This document shows positions 51,853 through 61,649 of a stretch of DNA of 64,000 bases, one piece after another. The translations under genes were made by a program, and so were the position numbers. Each line of letters begins with the position of its first letter. The stretch's first letter is position 1. The notes below the pieces were generated by a model. It was not told the DNA's origin. It saw only the letters and a list, made by a program, of their open reading frames with translations, and did not search any database. The stretch is from contig JAUCZB010000012.1 of the NCBI GenBank assembly GCA_030373325.1, positions 25,496 through 89,495 on the forward strand. Reading direction: 5' to 3'. This stretch comes from Cyanobium sp. CZS25K (lineage in GTDB: Bacteria > Cyanobacteriota > Cyanobacteriia > PCC-6307 > Cyanobiaceae).

Positions 51853-52746
51853 ATGGCTCCTCGCCTGATGGCTAAACGGGTATTCGTCACTTTCACCGAC
51901 GACCGCATGAAAGCGGCGCGGCGCAGAATATGTCGTCAAGCCAAGGAAATGGAGGTATACACAGACATCATCGGCGCTTCCGAGCAGGATCTTGACCCTG
52001 CTTTCCGGCAACGTTTCAAGGAGTTCCTGACACCGGAACATCGAGGCTTCGGATATTACGCGTGGAAGCTGCAGATTGTCCTGCAGATCCTCGAGGCCTT
52101 GCAGGACGGAGATCAGCTGCATTGGATCGATGCCGGCTGCCATCTCAAGCCTGCCGGTCGCAAGCGCCTGCAGGAGCTGTTCTCCATGACCACGGAAGCG
52201 TCGTCAGGCATCCATGGTTTCGAATGCCTTCCCCCCAGTGGATCCTTGGTGTATCGAGGGCGCCAGTTCCCCGATCAGGGGGAAAGCAAATGGACCAAGG
52301 GCGACCTGTTTGACCGTCTGGCCGTGCGGGACAGGTCCGAAATCACGGGAACCCAGCAGTGGGGGGCCACTACCTTCTTCCTCCGAAAATGCCCAACCTC
52401 CATGGACTTCGTGCGCCACTGGATCAGGGTGTTCAGCGAGGATTTCTCCATGATCGACAACAGCCCTTCTCGCTCCCCGAATCTTGAGGGTTTCATTGAG
52501 CATCGTTGGGATCAGTCGATTTTTTCAATCCTTGCCAAGTTGCTGCCCATCTCCACAAGCACCGTTTTCGAATTCTGGTTTCCGAGAGCCGATAACTGTT
52601 GGCAGCCTGACTGGGAGATGGTCGGAGATGCGCCGATCCAGATCCGGCGTGATCGCGGCATCAAACGAGAGAGCCGACTGAAGATTACCTACCTCCAGGC
52701 CAAGGGCAGACTGAAGCGATTAGTGGAGGGATCGCGACCAGACTGA
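51853..52746 (+). CDS. putative GT-A-like glycosyltransferase, lone gene
   Basis: 297 residues (ATG 51853; ATG 51868 is an alternative). VFVTFTDDRMKAARRRICRQA begins the fold, and LTPEHRGFGYYAWKLQIVLQ is followed by LEALQDGDQLHWIDAGCHL, a pattern seen in capsule-associated GT-A-like proteins where a D-x-G-C replaces DxD. No exact family name is certain. GC is visibly below the flanking genes, and the gene sits alone between pdhA and a sigma factor. That suggests lateral gain, perhaps for a surface sugar. A 137-base gap precedes it. Confidence 0.65.
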   Translation: MAPRLMAKRVFVTFTDDRMKAARRRICRQAKEMEVYTDIIGASEQDLDPAFRQRFKEFLTPEHRGFGYYAWKLQIVLQILEALQDGDQLHWIDAGCHLKPAGRKRLQELFSMTTEASSGIHGFECLPPSGSLVYRGRQFPDQGESKWTKGDLFDRLAVRDRSEITGTQQWGATTFFLRKCPTSMDFVRHWIRVFSEDFSMIDNSPSRSPNLEGFIEHRWDQSIFSILAKLLPISTSTVFEFWFPRADNCWQPDWEMVGDAPIQIRRDRGIKRESRLKITYLQAKGRLKRLVEGSRPD

Positions 52747-52759
52747 AAGGACCAGCGGC

Positions 52760-53689
52760 TCAGGGCAGAGGGGCGGATCGGGTCGAGAGGCCGCGCAGTT
52801 TGCGCAGGGCCTTGAGTTCGATCTGCCGAACCCTCTCCCTCGACACATCCAGCTGCCGTCCGATTTCGGCCAGGGTGTGACCCTCCATGCCATTGAGGCC
52901 GAAGCGAAGGGCCAGAACCTCCTTTTCCTGGGCGGATAGGTGGCCCATCAGCTGGGCCAGCTGCTCCTGATGCAGGCCCCGTTCGATGCGGTCGAGGGGT
53001 TCCTCGGCAGAGCCATCGGCGATCAGATCCCCCAGGAAGCTGCGACCATCCTCCGCATGAATGGGAGCATCGAGGCTGGAGATGGTGAGGGCCTGGCGAA
53101 GCAGCGCATCGAGCTCTTCGACGGGAATCGACATGGCTTCGGAGATTTCGCGTCGGCTGGGCATGGCTCCGAGCTTGTGGGCCAACTCGAGGCTCACCTT
53201 GCGGATCGTGGTGAGTCGCTCGCTGAGGTGGACGGGGAGCCGGATGGCCCGGGATTGGCAGGCGATGGCCCGTGTCATGCTCTGGCGGATCCACCAGAAG
53301 GCATAGGTGGAGAACTTGTAACCCCTGGTGGGGTCAAACTTTTCGACGGCGCGCTCAAGACCGAGGGAGCCCTCCTGGATGAGATCGAGGAGTTCGAGAC
53401 CCTTGCCCTGGTACTTCTTGGCCACGCTCACCACCAGCCGAAGATTGGCGCGCATCATCCGCTCCTTGGAGCGGCGCCCGATCTTGATCGTCTTGTTTTC
53501 CTGCACCGAGTAACTGCTTTTCGACGTGTCCACCAGTTGCATCATCGCCTGCACCTGGTTGCCGAGTTCAATCTCCTCGGCTGGGGTCAGCAGAGGCTCT
53601 CTGCCGATCGAGGTGAGATACCAGGTGATGGAATCACTCCCTCTGCGGGTGGAGCCCTCTCTTCTCGTCGCGACGGCAGAGGCAGTCAT
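52760..53689 (-). CDS. RNA polymerase sigma-70 factor, group 2 type
   Basis: 309 residues from an ATG at 53689 (a TTG at 53728 would add 13). Region 1.2 is WYLTSIGREPLLTPAEEIELG. Regions 2.1-2.4 run from RANLRLVVSVAKKYQGKGLE through FSTYAFWWIRQSMTRAIA. Region 3 has IRLPVHLSERLTTIRKV, and region 4.2 is HTLAEIGRQLDVSRERVRQIE. It lacks the long N-terminus of the primary sigma, so it is a non-essential group 2 factor, probably for stress or light adaptation. The specific paralogue cannot be told. Confidence 0.95.
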   Translation of the reverse strand: MTASAVATRREGSTRRGSDSITWYLTSIGREPLLTPAEEIELGNQVQAMMQLVDTSKSSYSVQENKTIKIGRRSKERMMRANLRLVVSVAKKYQGKGLELLDLIQEGSLGLERAVEKFDPTRGYKFSTYAFWWIRQSMTRAIACQSRAIRLPVHLSERLTTIRKVSLELAHKLGAMPSRREISEAMSIPVEELDALLRQALTISSLDAPIHAEDGRSFLGDLIADGSAEEPLDRIERGLHQEQLAQLMGHLSAQEKEVLALRFGLNGMEGHTLAEIGRQLDVSRERVRQIELKALRKLRGLSTRSAPLP

Positions 53690-53727
53690 AGGAGGGGGCG
53701 AAATGGCGCCATCGAATGTGTTGTGCA

Positions 53728-53734
53728 ATTATCC
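53728..53734 (-). promoter_or_regulatory. possible -10 element of sigma factor gene
   Basis: The minus strand reads GGATAAT here, about 40 bases upstream of the ATG. A -35 partner is less clear; GTTCCTGTC lies upstream at roughly the right distance. Weak support. Confidence 0.3.
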
Positions 53735-53933
53735 ACCCACTGACAGGAACAGAAAGTGTCTGGAACAACTTTTAAGACATTGCTTGAGAAGCCACACACA
53801 ATCGGATTCCTTTGGCGATTGACTGTTTTTTGGTGAGCAAACGGCTGATTTCCAGGTTGATGTCGCTGGCAACGGGCAGCCTTGACAGCTGGAGAAGAGG
53901 CCGTGCTGTCCTTCATCCACGAGCGATTGATCT

Positions 53934-55556
53934 TCAACGGGGCTGCGGATCGGCCCGGTGCCGGCCCACGTCGGCCAGCGCCTCGGCCACCGCAAGGGGC
54001 GTGGCGCCACCGGCACCGTGCCGTTCCCGGCCGGCGAAACCGGCAAGGGCGTGGTCAAGGGCGGCGGCCGCCAGCCAGGCCCCATCCGCGTCGGTCGCCT
54101 GGGTCTCACCCCCTTCCGTGGCGGCCACGGCCATCGCCCCCCGTCCCGCGGCGTAGCCGGCAAGCACGTCGCCCAGTCCGGCCCTGGCGGCTTCAGGGCA
54201 GGCCGTGAGCAGTTGCCAGCGGCGCCCGTCGGGCGCCGCCACGACGCTGCGGGCTCCCTTGAGCAGCACGCAGACGCCAACGCGGCGGGCCGCTGCCGCC
54301 GCCGCCTCCGGCCGAGGTAGCGGCGCCAGATCGGGAAACAGCCTGCGGAACTCCTCTCCGTGGGGGGTCATCCAGGTGGGGCCCCGGCGCCGCTGGAGCC
54401 AGTCGATGCCCATCGCCGCCAGACGGTTCAGGCCATCGGCATCGAGCACCAGCAGTCCTTCGAAATCAGCCAGCTCCTTCCATCGCTCCTGTTCCTGGGC
54501 TTCGAGCGCTGCGGGGAATGGGTCGCCGGTGTTGCCCAGTCCGCCAAGGCCGGGACCCACCAGAACCGCATCCAGCCGATCCAGCCAGCCCTCGGGCAGT
54601 CCCCCCAGGGCCAGTCCCCCGGCCGGGGTGGCCCCCAGGCCCGGCTCAAGCACCACGTGGGGATGGATCTGCCAGAGGTGGGGGGCAAGCTCCTGTGGCG
54701 GAGCAGCCCTGAGGCTGCCGCATCCGGAGGCCGTGGCGCCCGCCAGGGCCAGGTGGGCGGCGCCCCTGTAGCGGCAGCTGCCGGCCAGGACCAGCAGGCG
54801 TCCGCGTCCATACTTTCCGGCGGCCGGATCGGCGACCGGCCAGGGGGCCGAGGCCTGGTCGGCGGCCGCCAGGCCCAGTAGCTGATCGGCGGGTGGCTGG
54901 GCCAGGAGGGCGGGCGGCAGCCCGAGGCAGATCCGCTCCAGCCGTCCCACCCAGCGCAGGGCGGCATCCTGCACCAGGCCCCGCTTGATCAGACCGATGC
55001 TGTAGGTGGTCGCGGCGGTGGCGGCCACGCTGCCAAGCAGCTCACCGGAGTCGGCATCCAGCCCGGTCGGGACGTCGATGGCCAGCAGGGCTCCCGGGCG
55101 CCGCTGCTCCCGATCCCGCAGCAGGGTTTCGATCACCGGGCCAGCCGGACGCTGCTGGCCGATGCCGAACAGGGCATCCACCCAGAGGGCGGGATCGGCG
55201 GGATCGGGGGGAACCTCCAGCAGCGGAATTCCCAGCCAGCGGGCATGGCGGAGGTGCGCTTCGGTGAGGGGGCGGCGGCGCTCGAAGGGGCACCAGATCC
55301 GCACCCGGCCTCCGGCCAGGTGCCACTCCCTGGCCACCACCAGACCGTCGCCGCCGTTGTGGCCCGGCCCCACCAGCACCAACAGGTCATCCCGTCCCGG
55401 CCTTTCCAGCAGGCGGCGGCTCACCGCCAGGGCGGCCTTCTCCATCAGGGCCTCCACCGGCAGGCCGCTGGCGAAGAGCTCCTGCTCGATGGCCGCCATC
55501 GTGGCGCTGCTCACCAGGACGTGATCGGCATCCACCGGTGGCCAGGAGGTGGGCAT
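53934..55556 (-). CDS. nnr: bifunctional NAD(P)H-hydrate epimerase/dehydratase
   Basis: 540 residues from an ATG at 55556. The epimerase half (NnrE-like) has [34 protein letters not shown] and [18 protein letters not shown]. The dehydratase half (NnrD-like, ribokinase fold) has [54 protein letters not shown], and [15 protein letters not shown] with the AGxGD signature (one Thr replaced by Leu). It repairs damaged NAD(P)H hydrates. It diverges from mnmA with about 76 bases between starts. Confidence 0.95.
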   Translation of the reverse strand: MPTSWPPVDADHVLVSSATMAAIEQELFASGLPVEALMEKAALAVSRRLLERPGRDDLLVLVGPGHNGGDGLVVAREWHLAGGRVRIWCPFERRRPLTEAHLRHARWLGIPLLEVPPDPADPALWVDALFGIGQQRPAGPVIETLLRDREQRRPGALLAIDVPTGLDADSGELLGSVAATAATTYSIGLIKRGLVQDAALRWVGRLERICLGLPPALLAQPPADQLLGLAAADQASAPWPVADPAAGKYGRGRLLVLAGSCRYRGAAHLALAGATASGCGSLRAAPPQELAPHLWQIHPHVVLEPGLGATPAGGLALGGLPEGWLDRLDAVLVGPGLGGLGNTGDPFPAALEAQEQERWKELADFEGLLVLDADGLNRLAAMGIDWLQRRRGPTWMTPHGEEFRRLFPDLAPLPRPEAAAAAARRVGVCVLLKGARSVVAAPDGRRWQLLTACPEAARAGLGDVLAGYAAGRGAMAVAATEGGETQATDADGAWLAAAALDHALAGFAGRERHGAGGATPLAVAEALADVGRHRADPQPR

Positions 55557-55632
55557 CGGCCGGAGGTTCACGGCGGCCCGAGCAGTGCTCTCCCATGATG
55601 GAGGCGTCCGCCCGTTCCACCCACCGGGATCC

Positions 55633-56862
55633 GTGCGCTCCACCGTCCCTGCTCCGCCCGCGTCCGCCACCGTCGCTGCAACCGTCGCTGCATCCGTCGC
55701 TCCAGCCGTCGCCGAGGTGCTTGGACGGCTGCGCCAGTGGCCGGGAGAGCAGCGGGTGGCGGTGGGGCTCTCCGGTGGTGTGGACAGCTCCCTGACCGCG
55801 GCCCTGCTGGTGGCCGCCGGTTGGGAGGTCGAGGGCCTCACCCTGTGGTTGATGAGCGGCAAGGGCACCTGCTGCGCCGAGGGTCTGGTGGATGCGGCCG
55901 GCATCTGCGACCAGCTGGGGGTGCCCCACCACGTGGTCGATGCCCGGGCCCGCTTCCAGGAGCAGATCGTCGATTTCCTCGTGCAGGGCTATGGCGAGGG
56001 CCTTACCCCCCTGCCCTGCTCCCGCTGCAACCGGTCGGTGAAGTTCGGCCCGATGCTGGCCTGGGCCGAGGCGGAGCGCGGCATCGGTCGCCTCGCCACC
56101 GGCCATTACGCCCGGGTGCGGCCGGCCGGCATCACCCTGGAGCGGCCGCTGCCCGGGGAGGGGGCCGGCCGCCATCAGCTGTTGCGGGGTCTGGATCCCT
56201 ATAAGGACCAAAGCTACTTCCTCTACGACCTGCCCCAGTCGGTGCTGGGCCGGCTGGTGTTTCCCCTGGGCGAACTCACCAAGGACGCGACCCGTGCCGA
56301 AGCCGCACGCCTCGGTCTGCGCACGGCCGAGAAGCCCGAAAGCCAGGACCTCTGCCTGGCCGACCACCACGGTTCGATGCGGGCGTTCCTGGATGCCTAT
56401 CTGCCACCCCGCCAGGGCGAGATCGTGCTGGCGGACGGCACGGTGCTGGGCCGCCATGACGGCCTCGAGCATTTCACCATCGGCCAGCGCAAGGGCCTCG
56501 GGGTGGCCTGGAGTGAACCCCTCCACGTGGTGCGGCTGGATGGGGCCATGAACCGGGTGGTGGTGGCTCCCCGCCGGGAGGCGACCCGGCAGGTCTGCAC
56601 GGTTGGCGCCATCAACTGGGTCTCGATCGCTCCACCGGAGCAGCCGATCGAGGTGGAGGTGCAGGTGAGGTACCGCAGCCTGCCCGAGCGGGCCCTGCTG
56701 ACGCCGATCACGCAAACGGCCGGCGATCAGGCCGCCGAACGGCCCCATCGGGCCCGGCTCGACTTCGCCGAGCCCCAGTTCTCGGTGGCCCCGGGGCAGG
56801 CGGCGGTATTCTACTGCGGTGAGGTGCTGCTCGGCGGTGGGTTGATTCAGGCCGAAGGCTGA
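55633..56862 (+). CDS. mnmA: tRNA-specific 2-thiouridylase
   Basis: 409 residues from a GTG at 55633; a GTG at 55549 would overlap the divergent nnr start. [18 protein letters not shown] is the ATP PP-loop. The catalytic cysteines are in [13 protein letters not shown] and [30 protein letters not shown] and [11 protein letters not shown] are family motifs. It makes s2U34 in Glu, Gln and Lys tRNAs. The N-terminus contains an Ala/Val stretch encoded by a 12-base tandem repeat. Its 3' end overlaps glf by 16 bases in convergent orientation. Confidence 0.95.
   Translation: MRSTVPAPPASATVAATVAASVAPAVAEVLGRLRQWPGEQRVAVGLSGGVDSSLTAALLVAAGWEVEGLTLWLMSGKGTCCAEGLVDAAGICDQLGVPHHVVDARARFQEQIVDFLVQGYGEGLTPLPCSRCNRSVKFGPMLAWAEAERGIGRLATGHYARVRPAGITLERPLPGEGAGRHQLLRGLDPYKDQSYFLYDLPQSVLGRLVFPLGELTKDATRAEAARLGLRTAEKPESQDLCLADHHGSMRAFLDAYLPPRQGEIVLADGTVLGRHDGLEHFTIGQRKGLGVAWSEPLHVVRLDGAMNRVVVAPRREATRQVCTVGAINWVSIAPPEQPIEVEVQVRYRSLPERALLTPITQTAGDQAAERPHRARLDFAEPQFSVAPGQAAVFYCGEVLLGGGLIQAEG
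55669..55704. repeat. 12-bp tandem repeat in mnmA N-terminus
   Basis: The unit accgtcgctgca occurs twice exactly (55669-55680, 55681-55692), then once with two changes (55693-55704), with a decayed fourth copy after it. It encodes the peptide TVAA/SVAP ahead of the PP-loop domain. Whole-unit changes would keep the frame. Confidence 0.85.
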
Positions 56863-57962
56863 CGGCTTTCGCTGCGGAAGCGGTTCATCGCCGATTCGAT
56901 CACCACGTGCATGTCCATGTATTTGTACTCGGAGAGACGGCCACCGAAGATCACGTTGTCCGTGGCCTGGGAACGCTCCTGATAGCGGCGATAGAGCGAT
57001 TGATTGTGGGGGTCGTTGACCGGGTAGTAGGGGATGGCTTCAGCGGTACAGGGCTTTGGATACTCCCTTGTGATCACGGTCACTGGAGAGATGGAAGCCT
57101 CGAAGTGCTTGTGCTCGATGATACGGGTGAACGGCTCGCTGTCATCGCAATAGTTGATCACGGCGTTGCCCTGGAAATTGTCGACGTCCACCACGCTGCT
57201 GTCGAAATCCAGGGAGCGATATTCGAGGCGCCCCAGCGAATAGTCGAAGAATTGATCGATGCAACCGGTGTAGACCACTTTTCGGGCCAGGCTGGTCAAC
57301 TCGGAACGGTTGTCGAGAAAATCAACGTTCAGCCGGACTTCGATGCCCTCCAGCATCGCTTCAAACAGGGCCGTGTAGCCACCGATGGGAATGCCCTGGT
57401 AGCGGTCGGAGAAATAGTTGTTGTCGTAGGTGAAGCGCAGGGGCAGCCGCTTGATGATGAAGGCAGGCAGCTCACGGGGATCCTTGCCCCATTGCTTGCG
57501 GGTGTAGTCGCGGATGAGGGTTTCATAGATGTCCTTCCCCACCAGTGACAGGGCCTGTTCCTCCAGGTTGGATGGCTCGCCGAAGAAGCGCTGGGAAGCG
57601 ATCTTCTGTTTGGCTTCCGAAGGTGTGCGCGTCTGCCAGAGCTCATAGAACGTATTCATATTGAAGGGCAGCGAATAGAGCTTGTCGCCCGATAGTGCCT
57701 TGGGAGAATTGATGTAGTTATTGAACTCGGCAAACCTGTTGACAAAGCTCCAGACAGCCTTGTTGCTGGTGTGGAAGATATGGGCGCCGTAGCGATGGAT
57801 GTTGATGCCTTCCCGTTTCTCGGTGTAGCAGTTGCCGCCGACATGCGGGCGGCGATCTATGATGAGGCAGCTCTTGCCGGCATCGGTGGCGAGCCGTGCA
57901 AAGGTGGCCCCGAACAGTCCGCAGCCGACGATCAGGTAGTCGAAGCTGGCGTTGAGGTTCAA
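56847..57962 (-). CDS. glf: UDP-galactopyranose mutase
   Basis: A 371-residue flavoenzyme that converts UDP-galactopyranose to UDP-galactofuranose. [16 protein letters not shown] binds [61 protein letters not shown] and [14 protein letters not shown] are family hallmarks. The only possible start is a TTG at 57962, since a stop lies in frame 24 codons or fewer upstream; the TTG overlaps a small upstream frame as TTGA. GC is lower than neighbours (about 48-57% in lines counted), hinting at separate acquisition. It could supply galactofuranose for the polymer made by the locus 13 kb away. Confidence 0.95.
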   Translation of the reverse strand: MNLNASFDYLIVGCGLFGATFARLATDAGKSCLIIDRRPHVGGNCYTEKREGINIHRYGAHIFHTSNKAVWSFVNRFAEFNNYINSPKALSGDKLYSLPFNMNTFYELWQTRTPSEAKQKIASQRFFGEPSNLEEQALSLVGKDIYETLIRDYTRKQWGKDPRELPAFIIKRLPLRFTYDNNYFSDRYQGIPIGGYTALFEAMLEGIEVRLNVDFLDNRSELTSLARKVVYTGCIDQFFDYSLGRLEYRSLDFDSSVVDVDNFQGNAVINYCDDSEPFTRIIEHKHFEASISPVTVITREYPKPCTAEAIPYYPVNDPHNQSLYRRYQERSQATDNVIFGGRLSEYKYMDMHVVIESAMNRFRSESRQPSA

Positions 57963-58321
57963 GCGCCTACCATCCCAGAAACGGCCATGGGCTCATGGGA
58001 CTTGCAAAGGAGCATGGATTGGGTCAAGCGGAAACGGCTGAATCCAATCGGGCGATGGGTTTTCCCCTTCGCCATCAGGCAGATCTTCTCGAACGGGACA
58101 ATGGCCATCGGCGCCCACTTATGATCGATGTTGTTGGCGAGTGGGTCGATCCCGAAGGAACTGGCCGTGGCGTATTCGGTATGGAGAGAGCACTTGTCTG
58201 CCGATGGGATGTTTCTTACAACGGCACGTTTCAAGAGTCTTGGCATGGCCATTGAGATCTCATAATCAGCGTCATGCCCAAACTCATCGTAGACCCTTGG
58301 CTCTGACATCGATGCCCCCAT
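57959..58321 (-). other. uncertain small open frame upstream of glf
   Basis: From an in-frame ATG (MSEPRVYDEFGHDADYE) at about 58309 a frame of about 116 residues ends at a TGA overlapping the glf TTG start. The sequence shows no motif I know, and a plus-strand frame of similar quality overlaps it. The stop/start overlap is the only support. GC is low here. It may be a gene remnant on the same acquired segment as glf. Confidence 0.25.
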
Positions 58322-58346
58322 GGTTTGCTTTGGACGATGTCGCCCG

Positions 58347-59369
58347 TCACCCGGTCTTTGCTGCACGCCGGAGCACGCGCCCGATCCCCTGCAGCGTCCG
58401 CTGCTGCCGCCGCCACCAGCAGCGGACCGGAGGAGGGGTCAGCCAGCGTGCCGTCCGGGTCAGGCGCCGACCGGAGACCACCCACAGATGCTGGCCGAAC
58501 CGGTCCCGCCGGCAGGTCGCCAGCTGGGCTGCCGAGGGGCCCCGATACGCCGGCAGGCCCAGCTGGTGGGCCAGTTGGGCGGTGGCGTCCTCCCAGTAGC
58601 GGCTGGCCTCCAGCCTGATCCGCCAGCAGTCCCGAATCGAGCCGACGCTCAGCAGGGTGTCGGGGCCGAAGTGCTCCACCTCGAGGATGCCTGGCAGTCC
58701 GAAGGGATTGGTTCCCTGTTCGCTGATCACCAGGCAGCCATGCAGGGGCGCCTGCCACATTCGCCCGGAGAGGGTGTTGCCCCGCTGGTAGGGATACATC
58801 AGCCCGTAGCAGCACAAGGCGCTGGCCAGCAGCCTGTTCGCTTCGAGATAGCTGAGTCCGTGGGTGCGCAGATCGAGCCTGTCCCAGTGGCGGCCATGGA
58901 CCCGCACCAGATCCCGGCGGGCCAGATGGGCCAGATCCTGCTGATAGGGGTCGTCACCCATCGGCTTGAAATTGGCGATGTGCAGGGGCCTGCCGAGTTG
59001 TTTCCGGAAGGCCCCCTGCTGCCAGAACTCCGGAACCACCGGCAGATAGCCCTGCACCCACTGCACTCCCTCAGGCAGGGTCGCTGGTCGGATCAGGGAA
59101 ATGAGCCGAATCTCGCGGGCGTTGGGAAAGCGGCAAGGCCACTCCACCTGCAGCTCCTTGACGTAGTCATACACATGGACGATTCCCCTATAATCCTGAT
59201 GGCGAAGGCCCGGATCGCCGCGGAGAACCACCAGCAGATCCGGCTCCGAATCAGCCCCGTCGCCGATCAACGAATAGCCCGCCGCCAGGTAGAACAAGCG
59301 CACGTTCCAGATCACATCGAGATCCTGGAAATCGATCGACAGGATGCGGAACCGGAGGGGAGGCGTCAC
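58347..59369 (-). CDS. CgeB-like putative glycosyltransferase
   Basis: 340 residues from a GTG. The N-terminal domain is Rossmann-like (LDVIWNVRLFYLAAGYSLIGDG and LLVVLRGDPGLRHQDYRGIVHVYD). The C-terminal region YGLMYPYQRGNTLSGRMWQAPLHGCLVISEQG resembles the CgeB-type sugar-binding segment (R-x-x-E/Q-A-x-x-x-G), and a later LEVEHFGPDTLL follows it. The last 60 residues are basic. It starts 5 bases after a ferredoxin gene. Acceptor and donor are unknown, and the family call is tentative. Confidence 0.6.
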   Translation of the reverse strand: MTPPLRFRILSIDFQDLDVIWNVRLFYLAAGYSLIGDGADSEPDLLVVLRGDPGLRHQDYRGIVHVYDYVKELQVEWPCRFPNAREIRLISLIRPATLPEGVQWVQGYLPVVPEFWQQGAFRKQLGRPLHIANFKPMGDDPYQQDLAHLARRDLVRVHGRHWDRLDLRTHGLSYLEANRLLASALCCYGLMYPYQRGNTLSGRMWQAPLHGCLVISEQGTNPFGLPGILEVEHFGPDTLLSVGSIRDCWRIRLEASRYWEDATAQLAHQLGLPAYRGPSAAQLATCRRDRFGQHLWVVSGRRLTRTARWLTPPPVRCWWRRQQRTLQGIGRVLRRAAKTG

Positions 59370-59374
59370 GCGAT

Positions 59375-59674
59375 CTACCAGTAGGGATCGCAGGCCAGGC
59401 CCACCGTCAGCTGACCGCTCGGACTCGATGGCACGGTGGCGACGCAGGCCCGCACCAGGCGTCCGTTGACCTCGATCTCACAGGCGCCGCAGCTGCCCCC
59501 GAGGCAGCCGGTGGGAATCATCACCGCCGCCTCACGGGCAGCCTCCAGCCAGTCCTGGCCGGGGAAGGCCGAACTGGTGCTCCCGTCCGGCCACGCGATG
59601 GTGATGGCAGGGCGGGGGATTCCGATGGGTGGAGCCTCGTGCTGGCGGAAATCTAGGGGCTTGGGGACCGTCAG
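59375..59674 (-). CDS. 2Fe-2S ferredoxin-like protein, probable CTG start
   Basis: 99 residues in this reading. The cluster ligands are visible in [18 protein letters not shown] and then a fourth Cys in [10 protein letters not shown], the C-x4-C-x2-C...C pattern of plant-type ferredoxins. An N-terminal [20 protein letters not shown] is the usual beta-grasp start. No ATG, GTG or TTG lies between the cobQ stop and the fold. The frame reaches a CTG at 59674 that overlaps the cobQ stop as CTGA. A GTG-ATG pair just before the cluster would remove half the fold. It is an electron carrier of unknown partner. Confidence 0.85.
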   Translation of the reverse strand: MTVPKPLDFRQHEAPPIGIPRPAITIAWPDGSTSSAFPGQDWLEAAREAAVMIPTGCLGGSCGACEIEVNGRLVRACVATVPSSPSGQLTVGLACDPYW

Positions 59675-61224
59675 GGTTGCGGCGGCCGGAGGGGAGCCCC
59701 TCCGGCCAGCAGGGGTGAAAGGTCGATGTGTTCTTCGAAGGCGTCGGCCAGCCGATCGAGCAGGGCGTCCCGCTGGCGACCGTGATGGGGCTGGTCCTCC
59801 TCCAGCAGAGGCAGCTGGCGCCGCTGGCGCAGCTGGTTCAGCCAGCGGCGCCGCCAGGGGCCGTTCTCGAAGATGCCGTGCAGGTAGGTGCCGGCCACCA
59901 GGCCCCCCTGGGTCCCGGAGGCCGCCCACCAGCCCAGTTCTCCGTCCTCCGCCAGGGGCGAGCAGCCCGTGGCGTCCATCCGTTCGCTGCGGCCATGGTG
60001 GAGCTCGAACCCTTCCACCAGGAGCGGTTCCCCCTGGCCTGGGGGCCAGAGGGCCCGGCAGCGCCGTTGCCGCAGCGCCTTGTCGCCCTGGAACACGGTG
60101 CTCAGCGGTAGCAGGCCGAGCCCGTCCATCCGGTCCCCAGCCCGGCCCCCTTCCAGCCCTTCGGGATCGTGCAGGTCCCGGCCCAGCATCTGCAGACCGC
60201 CGCAGAGGGCGAACAGCTGGCCTCCTCGGGCCACATAGGCCCGCAGCGCCTCCGTCATGCCGCTGTTGTGCAGGCTCGCCAGGTCGCGCAGCGTCTGCTT
60301 GCTGCCCGGCAGGATCACGGCATCGGGCTGCTCCAGCGGTTCCCCTGGCCGCCGCCACTGCAACTGCACGCTGGCTTCGGCCTCGAGAGGGTCGAGGTCG
60401 GAGAAATTGCTGAGGGAGGGCAGGCGCAACACCACGATGTTGAGCTCGCTGCGGGACTTGCGGCTGCCCCTCTCCAGCAGATCCAGGGAGTCTTCCGGGG
60501 GGAACAGCTCATCGAGCCACGGCATCACCCCGAGCACGGGCAGGCCGGTCTGCTGCTCCAGCCAACGGCGGCCTTCATCGAACAGGGAGCGACGGCCGCG
60601 GAAGCGGTTGATCAGCAACCCGCCGATCAGGGGGCGCTCCACGGGCCGCAGCAGGGCCAGGGTGCCCACGATCTGGGCGAAGACGCCACCCCGTTCGATG
60701 TCCGCCACCAGCAGGCAGCGGGCTCGCAGGTACTGGGCCAGCCGCAGGTTGGTGAGGTCCCTGGCCTGCAGATTCACCTCCACCGGACTACCCGCCCCCT
60801 CCAGCACCAGCCGCCCGCCGGGGTGGGCGGCCTGCAGCTCCGCCAAGCCCGTCCGGATGGCCGCCCAGCCGGGCCGGAACCAGTCGCGGTAGTAGTGCTC
60901 CGCCCGGGCCGTGCCCACCGACCGCCCCAGATGGATGACCTCACTGGTGCTGTCGCCCCTGGGTTTGAGCAGCACCGGGTTCATCGCCACCTGCGGCTCC
61001 AGGCCCGCGGCCCAGGCCTGCAGGGCCTGGGAGTAGGCCATTTCACCGCCCTGCTGGTCGACCCAGGCATTGAGGCTCATGTTCTGGCCCTTGAAGGGCA
61101 GGGGCTGCTCCCCGCGACGCCTCAGCACCCGGCAGAGGGCGGCGGTCATCAGCGACTTGCCGGCGCCGCTGCTGGTGCCAAGGACCATCAACGGCCGCAG
61201 GGAGGGGGGGTGGGGGTGGTTCAA
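59671..61224 (-). CDS. cobQ: cobyric acid synthase
   Basis: Up to 517 residues; TTG 61224 overlaps the upstream gene as TTGA, and an ATG at 61188 gives 505. The P-loop is [17 protein letters not shown], then [13 protein letters not shown] and [18 protein letters not shown]. The glutamine amidotransferase domain has [14 protein letters not shown] (nucleophile Cys) and [10 protein letters not shown] (His). It amidates four side-chain carboxyls of adenosylcobyrinate a,c-diamide using glutamine, a step of (pseudo)cobalamin synthesis. Confidence 0.97.
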   Translation of the reverse strand: MNHPHPPSLRPLMVLGTSSGAGKSLMTAALCRVLRRRGEQPLPFKGQNMSLNAWVDQQGGEMAYSQALQAWAAGLEPQVAMNPVLLKPRGDSTSEVIHLGRSVGTARAEHYYRDWFRPGWAAIRTGLAELQAAHPGGRLVLEGAGSPVEVNLQARDLTNLRLAQYLRARCLLVADIERGGVFAQIVGTLALLRPVERPLIGGLLINRFRGRRSLFDEGRRWLEQQTGLPVLGVMPWLDELFPPEDSLDLLERGSRKSRSELNIVVLRLPSLSNFSDLDPLEAEASVQLQWRRPGEPLEQPDAVILPGSKQTLRDLASLHNSGMTEALRAYVARGGQLFALCGGLQMLGRDLHDPEGLEGGRAGDRMDGLGLLPLSTVFQGDKALRQRRCRALWPPGQGEPLLVEGFELHHGRSERMDATGCSPLAEDGELGWWAASGTQGGLVAGTYLHGIFENGPWRRRWLNQLRQRRQLPLLEEDQPHHGRQRDALLDRLADAFEEHIDLSPLLAGGAPLRPPQP

Positions 61225-61595
61225 AGGCGGGGGCGATGGCGGCGCAGCGCCTCCAGGATCCGCTCCCGCCGCCCCGCCCGGGGAATCTCACTGGGCCAGC
61301 GCCGCAGCACCTGGCGGCCCATCGGAGTCAGCCGCACCCGCTCGGTCAGTCCCTGGCCGTCCACTTCTCGGCGCAGCACGCCCAGGCGGATCAACCAGAG
61401 GAAATGGTCCTCGGCCCGCTCGCTGCTGAGGGGACCGAAGGTGAGGGGGGCGGCGACGCCGCTCCGGCGGGCGAGAGCCTCGCTGCTGAGCGCCTCGCCG
61501 TCCACCGCCTCATAGAAACGGCGGCGGAAGGGAAGGCAGCGGAGGGAGAGCGCGGCCCGCGCCAGCGAACGGTCCTCGGTGTCTGCCTCTGCCAT
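61221..61595 (-). CDS. small conserved cyanobacterial protein (Npun_F0494-like)
   Basis: 124 residues from an ATG at 61595, helical and rich in Arg/Leu: [43 protein letters not shown] and [29 protein letters not shown]. It looks like a winged-helix-type fold (helix-turn-helix followed by a basic strand pair). It resembles a cyanobacterial family known only as Npun_F0494. It overlaps cobQ by TTGA. Function unknown. Confidence 0.7.
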   Translation of the reverse strand: MAEADTEDRSLARAALSLRCLPFRRRFYEAVDGEALSSEALARRSGVAAPLTFGPLSSERAEDHFLWLIRLGVLRREVDGQGLTERVRLTPMGRQVLRRWPSEIPRAGRRERILEALRRHRPRL

Positions 61596-61649
61596 CGGCC
61601 CATTCTCCCCAATTGACGGGCAGGCTGGAGACCCTGACGGAGACCACCC

